Source: Nymphaea colorata (Eukaryota > Streptophyta > Magnoliopsida > Nymphaeales > Nymphaeaceae). Taken from it: 64,000 nucleotides of DNA. The stretch lies in the NCBI RefSeq assembly GCF_008831285.2, contig NC_045147.1, positions 6,354,334 to 6,418,333 on the forward strand, read 5' to 3'. Position numbers and translations under genes: made by a program. Shown here one piece after another: positions 13,020 to 25,359 of this stretch (position 1 is its first letter; each line of letters opens with the position of its first letter). Below the pieces are notes generated by a model, which did no database searches, was not told the DNA's origin, and saw only the letters and a list, made by a program, of their open reading frames with translations.

Positions 13020-13290
13020 GAAAGACAAACTACTCGTGAGATAATTGGTCCATCAGGCAAATATTGGGTACAATAAACTTGAAACCTAATAATGGAGGAT
13101 ATCGAAGTTCATAAGATATAGGTACACTAGAAGTATCAAGTAAAGTGGATAGTCCATTAGAGATAAAGGAATGGGAAGCATCAAAATCAAATAAATATGT
13201 ACAAGGAAAGACTGCACAAGAAGGGTACCTTCGATCAGATCATGACCAGGAATGTGAAGGTCCTCAACTGTCATAGAATACACATGCCTT
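13020..13290 (-). pseudogene. Aspartic protease region of the Ty3/gypsy element
   Basis: The minus strand around 13160-13200 encodes FDFDASHSFIS, against the family motif FDSGASHSFIS. The catalytic Asp is kept, but the Ser-Gly that completes the DSG triad is changed to Phe-Asp. A frameshift separates it from the preceding EGTLLVQSFL stretch, and a stop follows LMDQLSHE near 13035. It is an inactive relic between gag and reverse transcriptase. Confidence 0.7.
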
Positions 13291-13609
13291 CTTGTCCTTT
13301 TACCTAATGGCTGACTAGAGCCTGTTTGACTAACATAGGTGGACGCTCCACCAAATGAGGGCATGGCTACTGGCATGACTACTGGGATAGCTATTAGGAC
13401 TACTGCTGCTATTGTTCTTGATGCTTCATGCATTCTTGAACAAGTAGGCACCCAACAATCTCGAGTAGGGGAAGCTAGGATGGAAACAATGACAAATATT
13501 ACAGCTTGAAGGCCATGGTCTTTATCCTTATTGTGGAAGTGGAGATCTTTATCTCCTAGGTAGGAAAAACCTATTTGGCCTTTCTTGACTGGCCTCACTT
13601 GTCATCGTA

Positions 13610-14451
13610 GTCTCTTCTTCTAGGCCTGTTCTTGTACTTGAGCCCAATCATCCTCAAATCTGATGGCCATCTCTATGGCCTTGTTCAATGTAGCATCTTT
13701 CATGCCCATGACCTTGCTACATAGTCTGTCATTCAATCCACGAAGGATGTTGGCATGGGCCTCTTCAGTCATGTACACATGCTTCTCCAAATGCTTGAAA
13801 TAGGTCATGCACTCCACACACTGAAGCCTTGCTCGGCCAAAATAAGGAACTTCGACATGCATCTCTCTCATAGATAGTCTGGAATTTATGTCTCAATGAA
13901 CAATTCTGATACTCTACCTAGGTGGTCTCTCAATCTTTGAATCACAGCTCTCGTTATGTAGCCACTAATCCTATACATCTCAAAAGCATATGTATCATAT
14001 TCTTGAGTTTTAGCTCCTCAGGCATTTCAGACATTACAAAGGTCATCTCTATTTCCTTCAACCAATCCTCAGCAGCATCTGCACCATCCTTTATTGTGAA
14101 CTTTGGTGGTTTCATATCCATAAAATACTTGTACTACTCCCTAAGAATTGGCTGAGTAGTGAGAATGGGAACTACAGTAGGCTATGTAGATGTTGTAGCT
14201 GCCAATATGGCAGCATAATCGAGCTTGGGAACTAGATGAATAGTAGGAATGACAACTACAAAAAGTGTTGTAGCTGGCTATGCAATGGCAGCCTCAGTTT
14301 GTCTTATAATGGCCTGCAAGAGGGCCTGAATGGACCATGTGAGTGTACATAGGGTCTCAAGAATGAGTGCCCTATCATTAGGCTGCTGCTCAATTATGAC
14401 TTGCTGCTCAGCTTGCTCCTCTGCCTTTCAAGAGACACTGGTCTGCGCCAT
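13610..14451 (-). pseudogene. Gag region of the Ty3/gypsy element
   Basis: It starts at an ATG whose complement is at 14449-14451 and meets an early stop. Downstream the minus strand reads MDMKPPKFTIKDGADAAEDW, the characteristic start of the retrotransposon gag domain (..PP.F.G..DP..AE.WL). Later parts encode LNDRLCSKVMGM and AIRFEDDWAQVQEQA at 13620-13750. A zinc knuckle was not clearly seen in the following basic segment (13450-13600). Several frame breaks make it non-coding now. Confidence 0.75.
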
Positions 14452-14663
14452 ATTGGGCATGCTACTGGTTATAGTTTGAGATCATGGATAATACTCACAA
14501 ATCAATACACTAATAGTGTAAAGGAACATGAATGATCTTTATCATAAAATTATAACCAGTTACCAAGGGTAACAACAACAAAAAAAATATTGAAATTAAA
14601 TTAATAATGCTAATCTCATTTGGCTAGCAGTGCTAGGATCGTTTGCCTGCCTCAAGGACAGAC

Positions 14664-14681
14664 GGGTGTTTCGATACCAAC
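14664..14681 (-). other. Primer-binding site, initiator-Met tRNA type
   Basis: The minus strand immediately after the 5' LTR reads TTGGTATCGAAACACC. It resembles the usual TGGTATCAGAGC complement of initiator methionine tRNA, with a few changes. Confidence 0.6.
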
Positions 14682-16816
14682 TTTTTATAGCAATGATACT
14701 CATAGCCAAATATTTTGTACAAATGTGGTGCAATACTTATGACGCATAGTATACCAGATTTGCTTTCATAATTAGTAAATAGTGCAACATGTCCAATGAC
14801 ACAATACAAAAGTTGCTAGTGCAATTGGCACATGGCTCTACTTGTCTTAGGCAGATATGTGCTCTACTTTATCAGATGATGGGTTAGTGGGTGCACTATG
14901 CAAACACACATAGAATGTTTAATAATAGTCCACAACCAAAAGATAAATATAGATAATTCCTAGCACAGTAACTATACAAAAGGATGTCGTCCTACAAGTT
15001 TATATGTACACAAAATATGTCCACAGTCAAAACGAGCAAGGATTAGCATTAGTCACACTGCCCAATGATCACTGCCTATCCCACAACTTCATCCTCAAAT
15101 TCTCAACATCAATCATTAATCAAGAATCAACAAAACATAAAAACATGACAGTGCATCAAGACAACACATACTCAACTTGTGTGTGTGTGTGTGTGTGTGT
15201 GTGTATCAAACAATTAGGCTCGCATGCATGAAATCATAACCATATAGCCACAACTAAGCCTCTCTGTCTACACGTATGCATCCCATCAGGCCTCTTATAG
15301 ATGTCGAACTCACCTGCATATTACAGTCATACTAGCCGCGACTCCAACCTCCACCTATTAGATATCTAGAGTATAGCCACATACCAAATCATAAGATACA
15401 TGTGTAAATAGCACGTAAGAATATTTAAAACAGGTCATGCTAAAAATAAAATTTGAATTCCTACATTATCTAAAGGAGGATCATTAAGATATTTTTTGGT
15501 GATACACTCTAGTGGCCAAACGACATCCATTGGTGTGTCTAGGGCTTGCTAAGGATTGCTTGTTTGACTAATCCTATAATTGTGCTTGTGAGGGAAAAAA
15601 TGACAAGATGATCATTCTAGCCCACACTTGCATGCACAATAGACCCCCAATGTGAGTATATGGGTGGGCACACCTCATGAAGTCAAAATGCCCAAGCCTA
15701 CAATCAACAGTGGTGTCATTGTCATGTGTTGGTTGTGCCCTCCTCGGGTATGCTGCAGCTTGGATATGGCTAGTTCATAGCCAGCCAATACTGATTGGCC
15801 GTAGGCAGCTATTGCCCACCGACATAGCGGCTAGGGCACTTAAAAAATGTCTGGGCTATCCATCGTCTTTCGATATGCAGAACAACATCTGTAAAGTCAA
15901 TTTCTCAAAACGAGTCTCAAAGGGTTATTTCACAAACTGGCAGTTAAGGGGTTGCAAAACATCCCAATCTGTGTTGTTTTTTGTCAAAAGAAATATGTTA
16001 ATATATAGATCACTATAAAAATGCACAATTCTTAGAATGTGACATGAAATTACACATTAAACAAATCAAAATCAATTCCGAAAGCAAAAAAGGAAAATCC
16101 AAGGTGTCATACCTGAAACAAACTCTAATGATTTTGTAACCCAAAAACTGTCAGAAAAATACTCTTGAGCTCACTGACTTCTCACCCTCTCTTGGCCAAA
16201 ACCCCCATTCTTAACTCTCCCTATCTCCTTTCTCTTCCTTTCCCTCTCTCTTCCTCACGAAGGAGAATGGAGGTTGAGCAAGTTGACCTCCCTTTAAACC
16301 CATTTTTCTTTTCAATTTTTATAGATTTTTTCAGCTTATTACATTTAAACTCAAAATTTTAACAGTTTTTAAAATGGATTACTTTAAATTAATAGCAAAT
16401 CAATTAACATTAATTTATACTTAAGTCATACTTAAATATTTCTTAATCTCATTTAAGGTAACCTAATCCATGATTAACCAATTTAATAATCCACTCACTA
16501 TCTTATAATTAAATTCCTTAAGAGTACCCAGCATTTATAGATAAACAGCTTGCCAATTCTTACAATATACACTTGCATTTTTCAAAATTATCTAAAGAGC
16601 TCAAAATTTGACAAAGCAGTCCTTCACGACACATGATCCAATTTCAGCATAGTTAGTATCCTTGAAGAGCTGATCACGAGCTTTACCCATCCATACCGGC
16701 CTCACCTAGAGTCTCTAGTCTACGAGAAAGTTTACTACTAAAATTAGAAACCTATAACAAACAGCTCAGAAAATAAAGATATGGGTTTAAAAGTACTTGC
16801 AGTCTGAGGGGTTACA
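14682..16816 (-). repeat. 5' LTR of the Ty3/gypsy element (right copy)
   Basis: Read on the minus strand it begins TGTAACCCCTCAG at 16816. It is shorter than its partner because a segment matching left-LTR positions 7890-8430 is missing. It contains a TG microsatellite at about 15178-15205 not present in the left LTR, where a TATATA run occupies that place. Confidence 0.8.
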
Positions 16817-16984
16817 CGAAGTCATAGATCTTATACACTTAAGAAATAAGAGTGAGTCACTTATAAATGAAGACCACAATTTAGTTGCAGAAAATGTACA
16901 GGTGAAATTATGGAAATTACTCAAGTCATGATCAATTATGCATATTGGAAATACCATTATGGTGCCAACTAATGATACACATTC
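16817..16984. other. Spacer between two LTR elements
   Basis: 168 bases between the gypsy right LTR and the target duplication of the next element. No feature seen. Together with DNA after 26067 it formed the pre-insertion site. Confidence 0.7.
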
Positions 16985-16989
16985 ATAGG
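16985..16989. repeat. Target-site duplication ATAGG, left
   Basis: Identical to 26063-26067, directly abutting the LTR ends, as expected for integrase-mediated insertion. Confidence 0.92.
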
Positions 16990-19947
16990 TGTTTGCATCC
17001 CCAAAATTTTTTGTTTTTTTAGAGTGCTCCAGAAAAATGAGATTTTTATTTGAAAATAAAAGAGAAAGGGACTCGCCCGTCGGTACGAGGATCAACCGTT
17101 CCCGGCGCCTTTACCGGGGGTAATCAATCCAAGGGCTATGTTTATTATTGATGTATTTTATTTTGGTTTAAACATCTTTTCTATATGCGGTGTAGAAGAA
17201 TATTGGAAGTTTGACGTTTCAAACTTTTGAAAAGGTTCTTGAACAATTGCTTGAGAATGTGAAACATTTTGATAAAAACTAGAGTTGGAAAATCTTTTAA
17301 ATATCATTTGAAAAGCTTGGGAATCACTTTGAAGTCATTTTAGTGTTCTCTTAAGACTTTAAGTAGGCTTGAGATTTTGCTCTAATTCGGTTACCACCTA
17401 GTTAGAACTCCATCTCATCTTGCTTAAATTCGTTTAGAGATGTGTTTGTGCTCATTTGTGATATTGAGTGGAAGTAAATACATGGATGCATCAATCCTAA
17501 GATGAATGGAAGAAAAATGACTCATTCCTACCACAATATTCATCTAAGGCATTCCTACCATAACATACATCTAAGATTTTTGTTTTCATAGTTATCATAT
17601 ATAAGAAATAAAAGTTTTTGAAAATGGATTGGGATAGTAGACCATCAAGCATGAATCCAATATTGGGTCATTACTTGAGTTGTGGTCTTAATGAAGTCGT
17701 AAATGAAAAATTAAAATCTTAAATGGTAGGATATTGGAAGAATGAAAAATATGAAGGACTACATCCAAAGAGGGATATAGAGAAAGAAAAAGATTTTGAA
17801 AATCATAAAATCACATGTTTTGAAAAAGAAAGATATGTATTTGTATACATATATGAAAGCTTATGAAAATGATGTTTACATCAAGTAGAGAAGAGAAGAT
17901 CATTTTAGAAAGAGAAAGAGAGATTTTAAAATGGAATACACATACATATATATATTTATATATACATACACGAGAGTTTATAAAAGTATGTTAAATCATA
18001 AAAAGAGAAACCACAAAAAAAGATATTCATGTGCATGCATACGTATATAACATATATATACACATACGTTTTCATGAATATGAAAATCAATGAATGATTT
18101 GAAAATAGCCGACTTCAAATTTTGATATAGGCCGGAAGGGAGCTTGGACTCATGCAAGAGCCTAAGCTAAGTCTCCAAGGCCGCATTAGAGAGATTTCTT
18201 TTGAAAATGTTTTGAAAAATATGATTTATATAAAAAAATAGAATGTTATGATTTAGTTTACCACAAGAGATATATTTCTTCCACCGTTGGGTATGGAAGG
18301 AAACAAATCATACAATAAGATGCTCATTAGGGTTTTTAATGGGATGATTAAAAGAAAACTAACGCGAAATGTCATGCAAATGCATATTAACATGTACATA
18401 TTTGTGACGGTTTTCCCCAGGTTGGACAAGTCCCAACCTCAAAAATCAATATGAAAATAAAGAATCCCCAAACCATACTCTCATTCTCACCATACATTCA
18501 CATATAGAGGAAAAACCAAACAACTATGCATGAGTGATACATGGACAATATTCAAGGAAGGAAAGAAAGAGAGAGAGAAAGAGATGATGATAGGAAGAGA
18601 AAGATTCAACTAGGAAGAAGGACATAATATAACTATGAAATAAATGATCATCTCATCTTTCCATACTCCCGATGCACTTGAGCATAGCCTCTTGTCTCTA
18701 AGAAGAGATTGAGTGCTATCTCCTTTGGCCATAGGGAGATAAAGATGAGAAGAAAATGAAGAAACGAAGGCAATGCTACATTCAATAAAAGGAAAAACAT
18801 GATTCAATCATGAAATGAAAGATTATCTCATCTTTCTATACACCCGGTGCACTTGAGCATGGCCTCTTGTCTCTAAAAAGAGGTTAAGTGCTATCTCCTT
18901 TGGCCATGAGAAGATGAAGAAGAGAGGAAAAGAAAGAGATGAGATATTGATTACATACCTCTAGTGAGAATAGCTTTTGGACAAATGAACACCCTAGATT
19001 GAAGATCCCCTTGAGTGAAGCTCCAAGATGATGCCTCCAAGAGAGTTGTGGCTTGCTCCAAGTTAGAGAGGAGTGGAAAGAGGAAGAGGGAGAGAGAAAG
19101 AGCTCAAGAGAAACCCTAAGTCTTCAAGTGAGAATACTCTAAGGTTTCTCCCAAGGCCAACTCTTGCCCAAGAGAAGGGAAGTGGGGGGTATTTATAAAG
19201 GATTTTGGAGCCAAAACCCTAAATTTGAATTTTTTTGACCTAAAAAATACTAAAATCACCCTCTAAAAGGAGACTTTTTGTCAAAAGGAAGGGCAAATGA
19301 GTCATATCTACCAAAAAAAAACTAAAATCACCCTCTAAAAGGAGATTTTTTGTCAAAAGGAATGACAAATTGGTCTTGTCCACCAAAAAAGACTAAAATC
19401 ACCATCTAAAAGGAGACTTTTTGTCAAAAGAAAGGACAAATTGGTCTTGTCTACCTAAAAAGACTAAAATCACCCTCTAAAATGAGACTTTTTGTCAAAA
19501 GAAAGGGCAAATTGGACTTGTCCACTCAAAAAGACTAAAATTACCCTCTAAAAGGAGATTCTTTGTCAAAAGGAGGGGCAAATGGGTCTTGTTTACCAAA
19601 AAGACCAAAATTACCCTCTAAAAGGAAGTTCTTAATAAAAAGAGGGGCAAATGGGTCTTGTTTATAAAAAATACCAAAATCACCCTCTAAAAGGAAGTTC
19701 TTTATAAAAAAAAGAGGGGCAAATGAGTCTTGTTTACTAAAAAGACCAAAATCACCCTCTAAAAAGAGGCCTTTTTGTTAAAAGGAAGGGCAAATGATTC
19801 TCAAATGCTTGATTTGGATTTGAACTTAGGTTTTTGGATCTAATTTGGATTTGGATTGTGGCTTTAGACCAATTTAGATCCAAAAATTGGGTTTTGTGTT
19901 TTTAATAAAAGTGGGTATTCTTTTTAAAAAAATTTGGGGTGATTAGA
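16990..19947 (-). repeat. 3' LTR of the LARD (left copy)
   Basis: It starts TGTTTGCATCCCC on the plus strand and ends GGGGTGATTAGA. It includes a 175-bp-spaced internal duplication (GATGCACTTG at 18671, GGTGCACTTG at 18846) and the 70-bp minisatellite at 19252-19800. The minus-strand frame at 18610-18807 is also present in the other LTR, but it only spans repeat sequence and is not taken as a gene. Confidence 0.93.
19252..19800. repeat. 70-bp minisatellite in left LTR (about 8 units)
   Basis: The phrase ACTAAAATCACCCTCTAAAA recurs at intervals of 69-72 bases (near 19253, 19325, 19395, 19466, 19536, 19607, 19676, 19748). It is followed each time by GGAGACTTTTTGTCAAAAG and a CAAATxxGTCTTGT block. 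On the minus strand parts read as a recurrent LLLEGDFS peptide, but the unit length is mostly not a multiple of three. Confidence 0.9.
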
Positions 19948-19960
19948 GATGCCCCTATTT
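19948..19960 (-). other. Polypurine tract of the LARD
   Basis: The minus strand reads AAATAGGGGCATC immediately upstream of the 3' LTR start, the expected place and composition for plus-strand priming. The adjacent LTR base has changed TGTAATC to TCTAATC. Confidence 0.7.
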
Positions 19961-20039
19961 GTTACTGAGCCGGTGCTAACCGTGCTTGGTGACAAAGATA
20001 AGCACCACAAATTTTTCAAACAAAACATATTTGGAGATA

Positions 20040-20430
20040 TATTTCAGGCTTAACCCCTTACCTGGATGGGTTGTTTGAGCTTATATTGCAGGTTTAACCC
20101 CTTGCTTGCATGAGTTTGCCAATATTGAATTCAAGTTTAACCCCCCTGAAATGGGTTGCCTTGGCTCGCATTGCAAGTTTAAACCCTTACCTATGTGCAT
20201 TGCGTTAGCTTGCAGGTCCAACCGCTTACCTGTGTGGGCTGCGTTGACTTGTAGTGCAGGTTTAACCCCTTTACCTGCGTGGGTTGCTTTGGCTTGCAGT
20301 GCAGGTTTAACCCCTTTACCTGCGTGGGTTGCTTTGCCTTGCATTGCAGGTTTAACCCCTTGCCTGCGTGGGTTGCTCTTTGGTCCATAGTTTCAGGTTT
20401 TACCCCTTTCCTGAATGGGTTGCTCAAAAA
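20040..20430. repeat. 44-bp minisatellite in LARD interior (9 units)
   Basis: Units resemble GCAGGTTTAACCCCTTTACC then TGCGTGGGTTGCTTTGGCT. TTAACCCC anchors fall near 20050, 20094, 20137, 20179, 20217, 20263, 20307, 20352 and 20400, spaced 38-48 bases apart. The open frames on both strands here are products of the repeat. No gene is claimed. Confidence 0.88.
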
Positions 20431-20589
20431 CAAGTGGCAATGCCAGGAAATAACCTTCATCACTTCGAACACCTTTGTTGAAGCAATGGCTGAGACCCTA
20501 TTGTTCCTTCATTGGTTGTGATAAGAAAATTTCATATCACCTCGAGTGCCTTTTGGTGAAATTTTTGCTTTCACCCAAGGATGGATTTT

Positions 20590-20760
20590 GAACTTGTTAA
20601 AATTCCCCAAACTAGCGTTTGGGTTGAGCTTGCTTTGAAAAAGCCCTTAGCCAAACGGTGAAGTTGCGCTTGCTCCATAAAAATCCCTTGTCTAGTGACA
20701 TGGTTGAGCTAGCTTTTAGAAAGCTCCAAGTCTAGCGGCCGGATTGCGCTTGATCAAATC
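20590..20760. repeat. 40-bp minisatellite in LARD interior (4 units)
   Basis: TTGAGCTTGC, TTGCGCTTGC, TTGAGCTAGC and TTGCGCTTGA occur at 20624, 20664, 20704 and 20745, each in a shared context (CCxxGTCTAGCG..GGTTG). This repeat family is distinct from the 44-bp one just before it. Confidence 0.75.
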
Positions 20761-20929
20761 TTTACCTTAACAACTGCTTGATTTGATTGGGATATGATCC
20801 CTTTTTCTATGGACAATGATAATTGTTCATGAAAAATATTTGTCGCAAAAGACATTTAGAAATATCTTTGAAATATTAAAAAAAATTCCCTAGTATTAGC
20901 AATTGCCATGATTGATGGGATCTTATTCA

Positions 20930-22760
20930 AAATAGAATGCTGGGTAGAAGATAAAAGGTTGATGTCTTGGATTGAGACTGAGGCGAAGAAAGTAATGGAA
21001 ATTGCCTCAATCAAATAAAGTATGAACAAAATTAAAAAAAATGAGGTATATGTTCCCTTAACAGGGAAATGAGGGTGCAAGGTAATGACATATCAATGAA
21101 CTTTGGTATGCAAGAATTTGTGTTTTGTCTCTGAGGTGAAGAAATTGAGACAAAGCTTGTAGGAGAGAAATTTGTTATAAGAATATGATCGGTAGATGAT
21201 AATTCTCATAGCAAGATATCAAGTTGATAATATAGGAAAATGGAACATCTCAATTTCGAAAGAATTAAATCTCGAGTAGAGTATAAATATATGAGGTTTG
21301 ACTCAAGAAGATATAGACTGAACCGGGGTAAATGAATAAGTCAAAAATTAGATGTCCAACGATTGAAAATAGAATGTAATCAGAGCATTAGTAAAAATCT
21401 TGGAATAAATGATGACCTAATAAAATCATGGAAGTATAAAAATGGTAGAAAGACACACCATATGTTTTGAAGCCAAAAAATTATTGTGCTAAATATAAGT
21501 GTGGAAACAAAAAAAAATGTATGGCCCGAGTCAAGCACATGTTGATCACTGACTGAGATTGACGCGGAGACACTAATGGAAGTTTCCTCAATAGAATGAA
21601 TAGACAAAATTATATAAAGAAAAGTGATGTGAGGGTGAAAGGTAATATCACATGTCTGAGCTTCAACATAAAACAATTTTGACATGCAATTTGGAGAAAA
21701 CTTGTATGAAAGAAATTTATTGTAGAAATATGCTCGGTAAATAGTGATTCTCGTAGAAAGATATCAAGTTGATAATAGAGGAAGATAAAGAGAATTATGA
21801 GCAATTTATCAATACATGATGTTTGATTCATGCATGTCTAATGATTGAAAATAGAGTATAATCGAGTAAAGCAAGGATTGACATTCAATTTGGAATAAAA
21901 TAACAGCCCAATGAAATCTTGAAAGTAATAAAATAGGGAGAAAGATATACTATAGGTGTTGATGCGTCAAGTAGAGTCACATTCAAGAATATAATTCCAG
22001 ACAAATAACTGATGGATTGACAAAGAGCAATCGATGTCCCAACTTATGGAAGTAGTAAAATACAAAGAAATACACCCTATGAGTATTAAGGATAAGGAAA
22101 AGAATATATGACCTAAGCCAACCAAAGTTGGTAATTGAGTTAGAAAACATGAGAAACATGAGGTAAGACAAATAAATGAGAGATTGACAAAGTATGATGA
22201 AATGTACATTTTAAAGCAATTCAAAAAGATGAACTTGTCAAAGAATAATTGATGACCCATGGAAAGAAAAACACACTATGTGTATTGAAGCTAGAAAGTT
22301 ATTTGGCTGCATATGAATGAGGACAAAAAATAATGCATGACTTGAGTCAAGTGAGTTGATAACTGGACCAATAGGGGGCCATCATGTTCAAGAATATAAG
22401 GTCAGACAAATAAATAAAGGATTGACAATGTATAATAAAATGTAGATTTTGAAGCAAGTCTAGAGAAATAGACTTGCCAAAGAATAATTGATGATCCAAT
22501 GAAGTTATGAAAATAGTAAAATGTGAGGAAAGACACATCATAGGTATTGAAACTTGAAAAATATTTGGCTAAAATGAGAGCAAAAGAATGCATGACCTAA
22601 GTCAAGCAAAGTTTGTAATTGAGCCAATAACTGGCTATCATGTTTAAAAATATGAAGTTGGACAAATGAATAGATGAGAGATTGAAAATGTAGATCTTGA
22701 AGTGATAAAAAAAAACGGATGACAATATTTGAAAAATCAATGTCATTTAGGTAGTAGGGT
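20930..22760. repeat. Degenerate higher-order repeats, LARD interior
   Basis: Two diverged blocks are related. 20960-21480 and 21550-21960 share GAAATTTxTTxTAxxAATATG and AGATATCAAGTTGATAATA, about 540 bases apart. Further on, 200-260-base units share AAAGAATAATTGATGA, TATTGAAxCT and GACCTAAGTCAAGC words (near 22030, 22246, 22487). Very AT-rich, no coding sequence. Confidence 0.7.
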
Positions 22761-23085
22761 TAAGGCATGAGCTTATGGTGTGATCATGTTGAAGATTATA
22801 TAGAGATGATCGAAGAAGACATTGATTTAAATAAAAAAAATGGAATGTAAAATTATTCAATTGATCAAAGATTGTATGAAAAACAAACATGCAATCATCA
22901 TACAATGATAAACATCCAACATTTTTGAAAGTCACCTTTATCATGCATATATTTGGAAAAGGAGCATAGGACCCTAATTGAATTGGGTTTGATTGAGTAT
23001 AATTATTTCATATAAGATATGCCAATATGTGGGATGTTCAAGTTAGTAAAAATGCATCAATTATAATCATAGCTAAACGATGACG

Positions 23086-23104
23086 GGTCCCATCACGGTC
23101 GCCA
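23086..23104 (-). other. Primer-binding site of the LARD
   Basis: The minus strand two bases after the 5' LTR reads TGGCGACCGTGATGGGACC. The TGGCG start and position are those of a plant LTR-element primer-binding site. It is not the common initiator-Met type. The cognate tRNA needs a search. Confidence 0.75.
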
Positions 23105-25304
23105 TCTGTTTACATCCCAAAATTTTTTGCTTTTTTAGAGTGCTCCAGAAAAATGAGATTTTTATTTGAAAATAAAAGAGAAAGGGACTCGCCCGTTGGT
23201 ACGAGGATCAACCATTCCCGGCGCCTTTACTGGGGGTAATCAATCCAAGGGCTATGTTTATTATTGACGTATTTCATTTTGGTTTAAACATCTTTTCTAT
23301 ATGCGGTGTAGAAGAATATTGGAAGTTTGATGTTTCAAAATTTTGAAAAGGTTCTTGAACAATTGCTTGAGAATGTGAAACATTTTGATGAAAACTAGAG
23401 TTGGGAAATCTTTTAAATATCATTTGAAAATCTTGGGAATCACTTTGAAGTCATTTTAGTGTTCTCTTAAGACTTTAAGTAGGCTTGAGATTTTGCTCTA
23501 ATTCGGTTACCACCTACTTAGAGCTCCATCTCATCTTGCTTAAATTCTTTTAGAGATGTGTTTGTGCTCATTTGTGACATTGAGTGGAAGTAAATACATG
23601 GATGCATCAATCATAAGATGAATGGAAGAAAAATGACTCATTCCTACCACAACATTCATCTAAGGCATTCCTACCATAACATACATCTAAGATTTTTGTT
23701 TTTATAGTTATCATATATAAGAAATAAAAGTTTTTGAAAATGGATTGGGATTGTAGACCATCAAGCATGAATCCAATATTGGGTCATTACTTGAGTTGTA
23801 GTCTTAATGAAGTCGTAAATGAAAAATTAAAATCTTAAATGGTAGGATATTGGAAGAATGAAAAATATGAAGGACTACATCCAAAGAGGGATATAGAGAA
23901 AGAAAAAGATTTTGAAAATCATAAAATCACATGTTTTGAAAAAAAAAGATATGTATTTGTATACATATATGAAAGCTTATGAAAATGATGTTTACATCAA
24001 GTAGAGAAGAGAAGATCATTTTAGAAAGAGAAAGAGAGATTTTAAAATGAAATACACATACATATATATATTTATATATACATACACGAGAGTTTATAAA
24101 AGTATGTTAAATCATAAAAAGAGAAACCACAAAAAAAGATATTCATGTGCATGCATACGTATATAACATATATATACACATACGTTTTCATGAATATGAA
24201 AATCAATGAATGATTTGAAAATAGCCGACTTCAAATTTTGATATAGGCCGAAAGGGAGCTTGGACTCATGCAAGAGCCTAAGCTAAGTCTCCAAGGCCGC
24301 ATTAGAGAGATTTCTTTTGAAAATGTTTTGAAAAATATGATTTATATAAAAAATAGAATGTTATGATTTAGTTTACCACAAAGATATATTTCTTCCACCG
24401 TTGGGTATGGAAGGAAACAAATCATACAATAAGATGCTCATTAGGGTTTTTAATGGGATGATTAAAAGAAAACTAACGCGAAATGTCATGCAAATGCATA
24501 TTAACATGTACATATTTGTGACGGTTTTCCCCAGGTTGGACAAGTCCCAACCTCAAAAATCAATATGAAAATAAAGAATCCCCAAACCATACTCTCATTC
24601 TCACCATACATTCACATATAGAGGAAAAACCAAACAACTATGCATGAGTGATACATGGACAATATTCAAGGAAGGAAAGAAAGAGAGAGAGAAAGAGAGG
24701 ATGATAGGAAGAGAAAGATTCAACTAGGAAGAAGGACATAATATAACTATGAAATAAATGATCATCTCATCTTTCCATACTCCCGATGCACTTGAGCATA
24801 GCCTCTTGTTTCTAAGAAAAGATTGAGTGCTATCTCCTTTGGCCATAGGGAGATAAAGATGAGAAGAAAATGAAGAAACGAAGGCAATGCTACATTCAAT
24901 AAAAGGAAAAACATGATTCAATCATCAAATGAAAGATTATCTCATCTTTCTATACACCCGGTGCACTTGAGCATGGCCTCTTGTCTCTAAAAAGAGGTTA
25001 AGTGCTATCTCCTTTGGCAATGGGAAGATGAAGAAGAGAGGAAAAGAAAGAGATGAGATATTGATTACATACCTCTAGTGAGAATAGCTTTTGGACAAAT
25101 GAACACCCTAGATTGAAGATCCCCTTGAGTGAAGCTCCAAGATGATGCCTCCAAGAGGGTTGTGGCTTGCTCCAAGTTAGAGAGGAGTGGAAAGAGGAAG
25201 AGGGAGAGAGAAAGAGCTCAAGAGAAACCCTAAGTCTTCAAGTGAGAATACTCTAAGGTTTCTCCCAAGGCCAACTCTTGCCCAAGAGAATGGAAGTGGG
25301 GGGT

Positions 25305-25311
25305 ATTTATA
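25305..25311 (-). promoter_or_regulatory. LTR promoter TATA box
   Basis: The minus strand reads CCTTTATAAATACCCCCCAC in the 5' LTR, about 750 bases into it. The same box sits in the other LTR at 19191-19197. The TATAAATA core is typical of plant polymerase II promoters. The start site would lie about 30 bases on, near 25275. Confidence 0.6.
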
Positions 25312-25359
25312 AAGGATTTTGGAGCCAAAACCCTAAATTTGAATTTTTTTGATCTAAAA

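Larger units (their letters stand above)
7497..16816 (-). mobile_element. Ty3/gypsy chromovirus-like LTR retrotransposon, degenerate
   Basis: Two diverged direct repeats (about 7497-10008 and 14682-16816) flank an interior reading on the minus strand. Its order is gag, protease, reverse transcriptase, RNase H, integrase, chromodomain, the order of Ty3/gypsy chromoviruses. A primer-binding site abuts the right (5') LTR. CCAAG before the left LTR and CGAAG after the right LTR match at 4 of 5 bases and may be a decayed target duplication. Frameshifts and stops occur throughout, several of them where the family has Trp. With the LTR divergence, this points to an old insertion. Confidence 0.88.

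Noticed and set aside
15178-15205. TG run considered as a CRISPR-like or regulatory repeat
   Set aside because: It is a plain dinucleotide microsatellite inside an old LTR. The window is eukaryotic and no spacer-repeat arrays occur.
18610-18807. 65-residue frame conserved at 24724-24921
   Set aside because: Conservation is explained by both copies lying in recently duplicated LTRs. The sequence has no recognisable protein features.
20081-20521. Overlapping open frames on both strands with repeated peptides such as ATHAGKGVKPALQ
   Set aside because: They are translations of a 44-bp minisatellite inside a non-coding LARD. All frames show the same periodicity and no start, splice or domain signal supports a gene.
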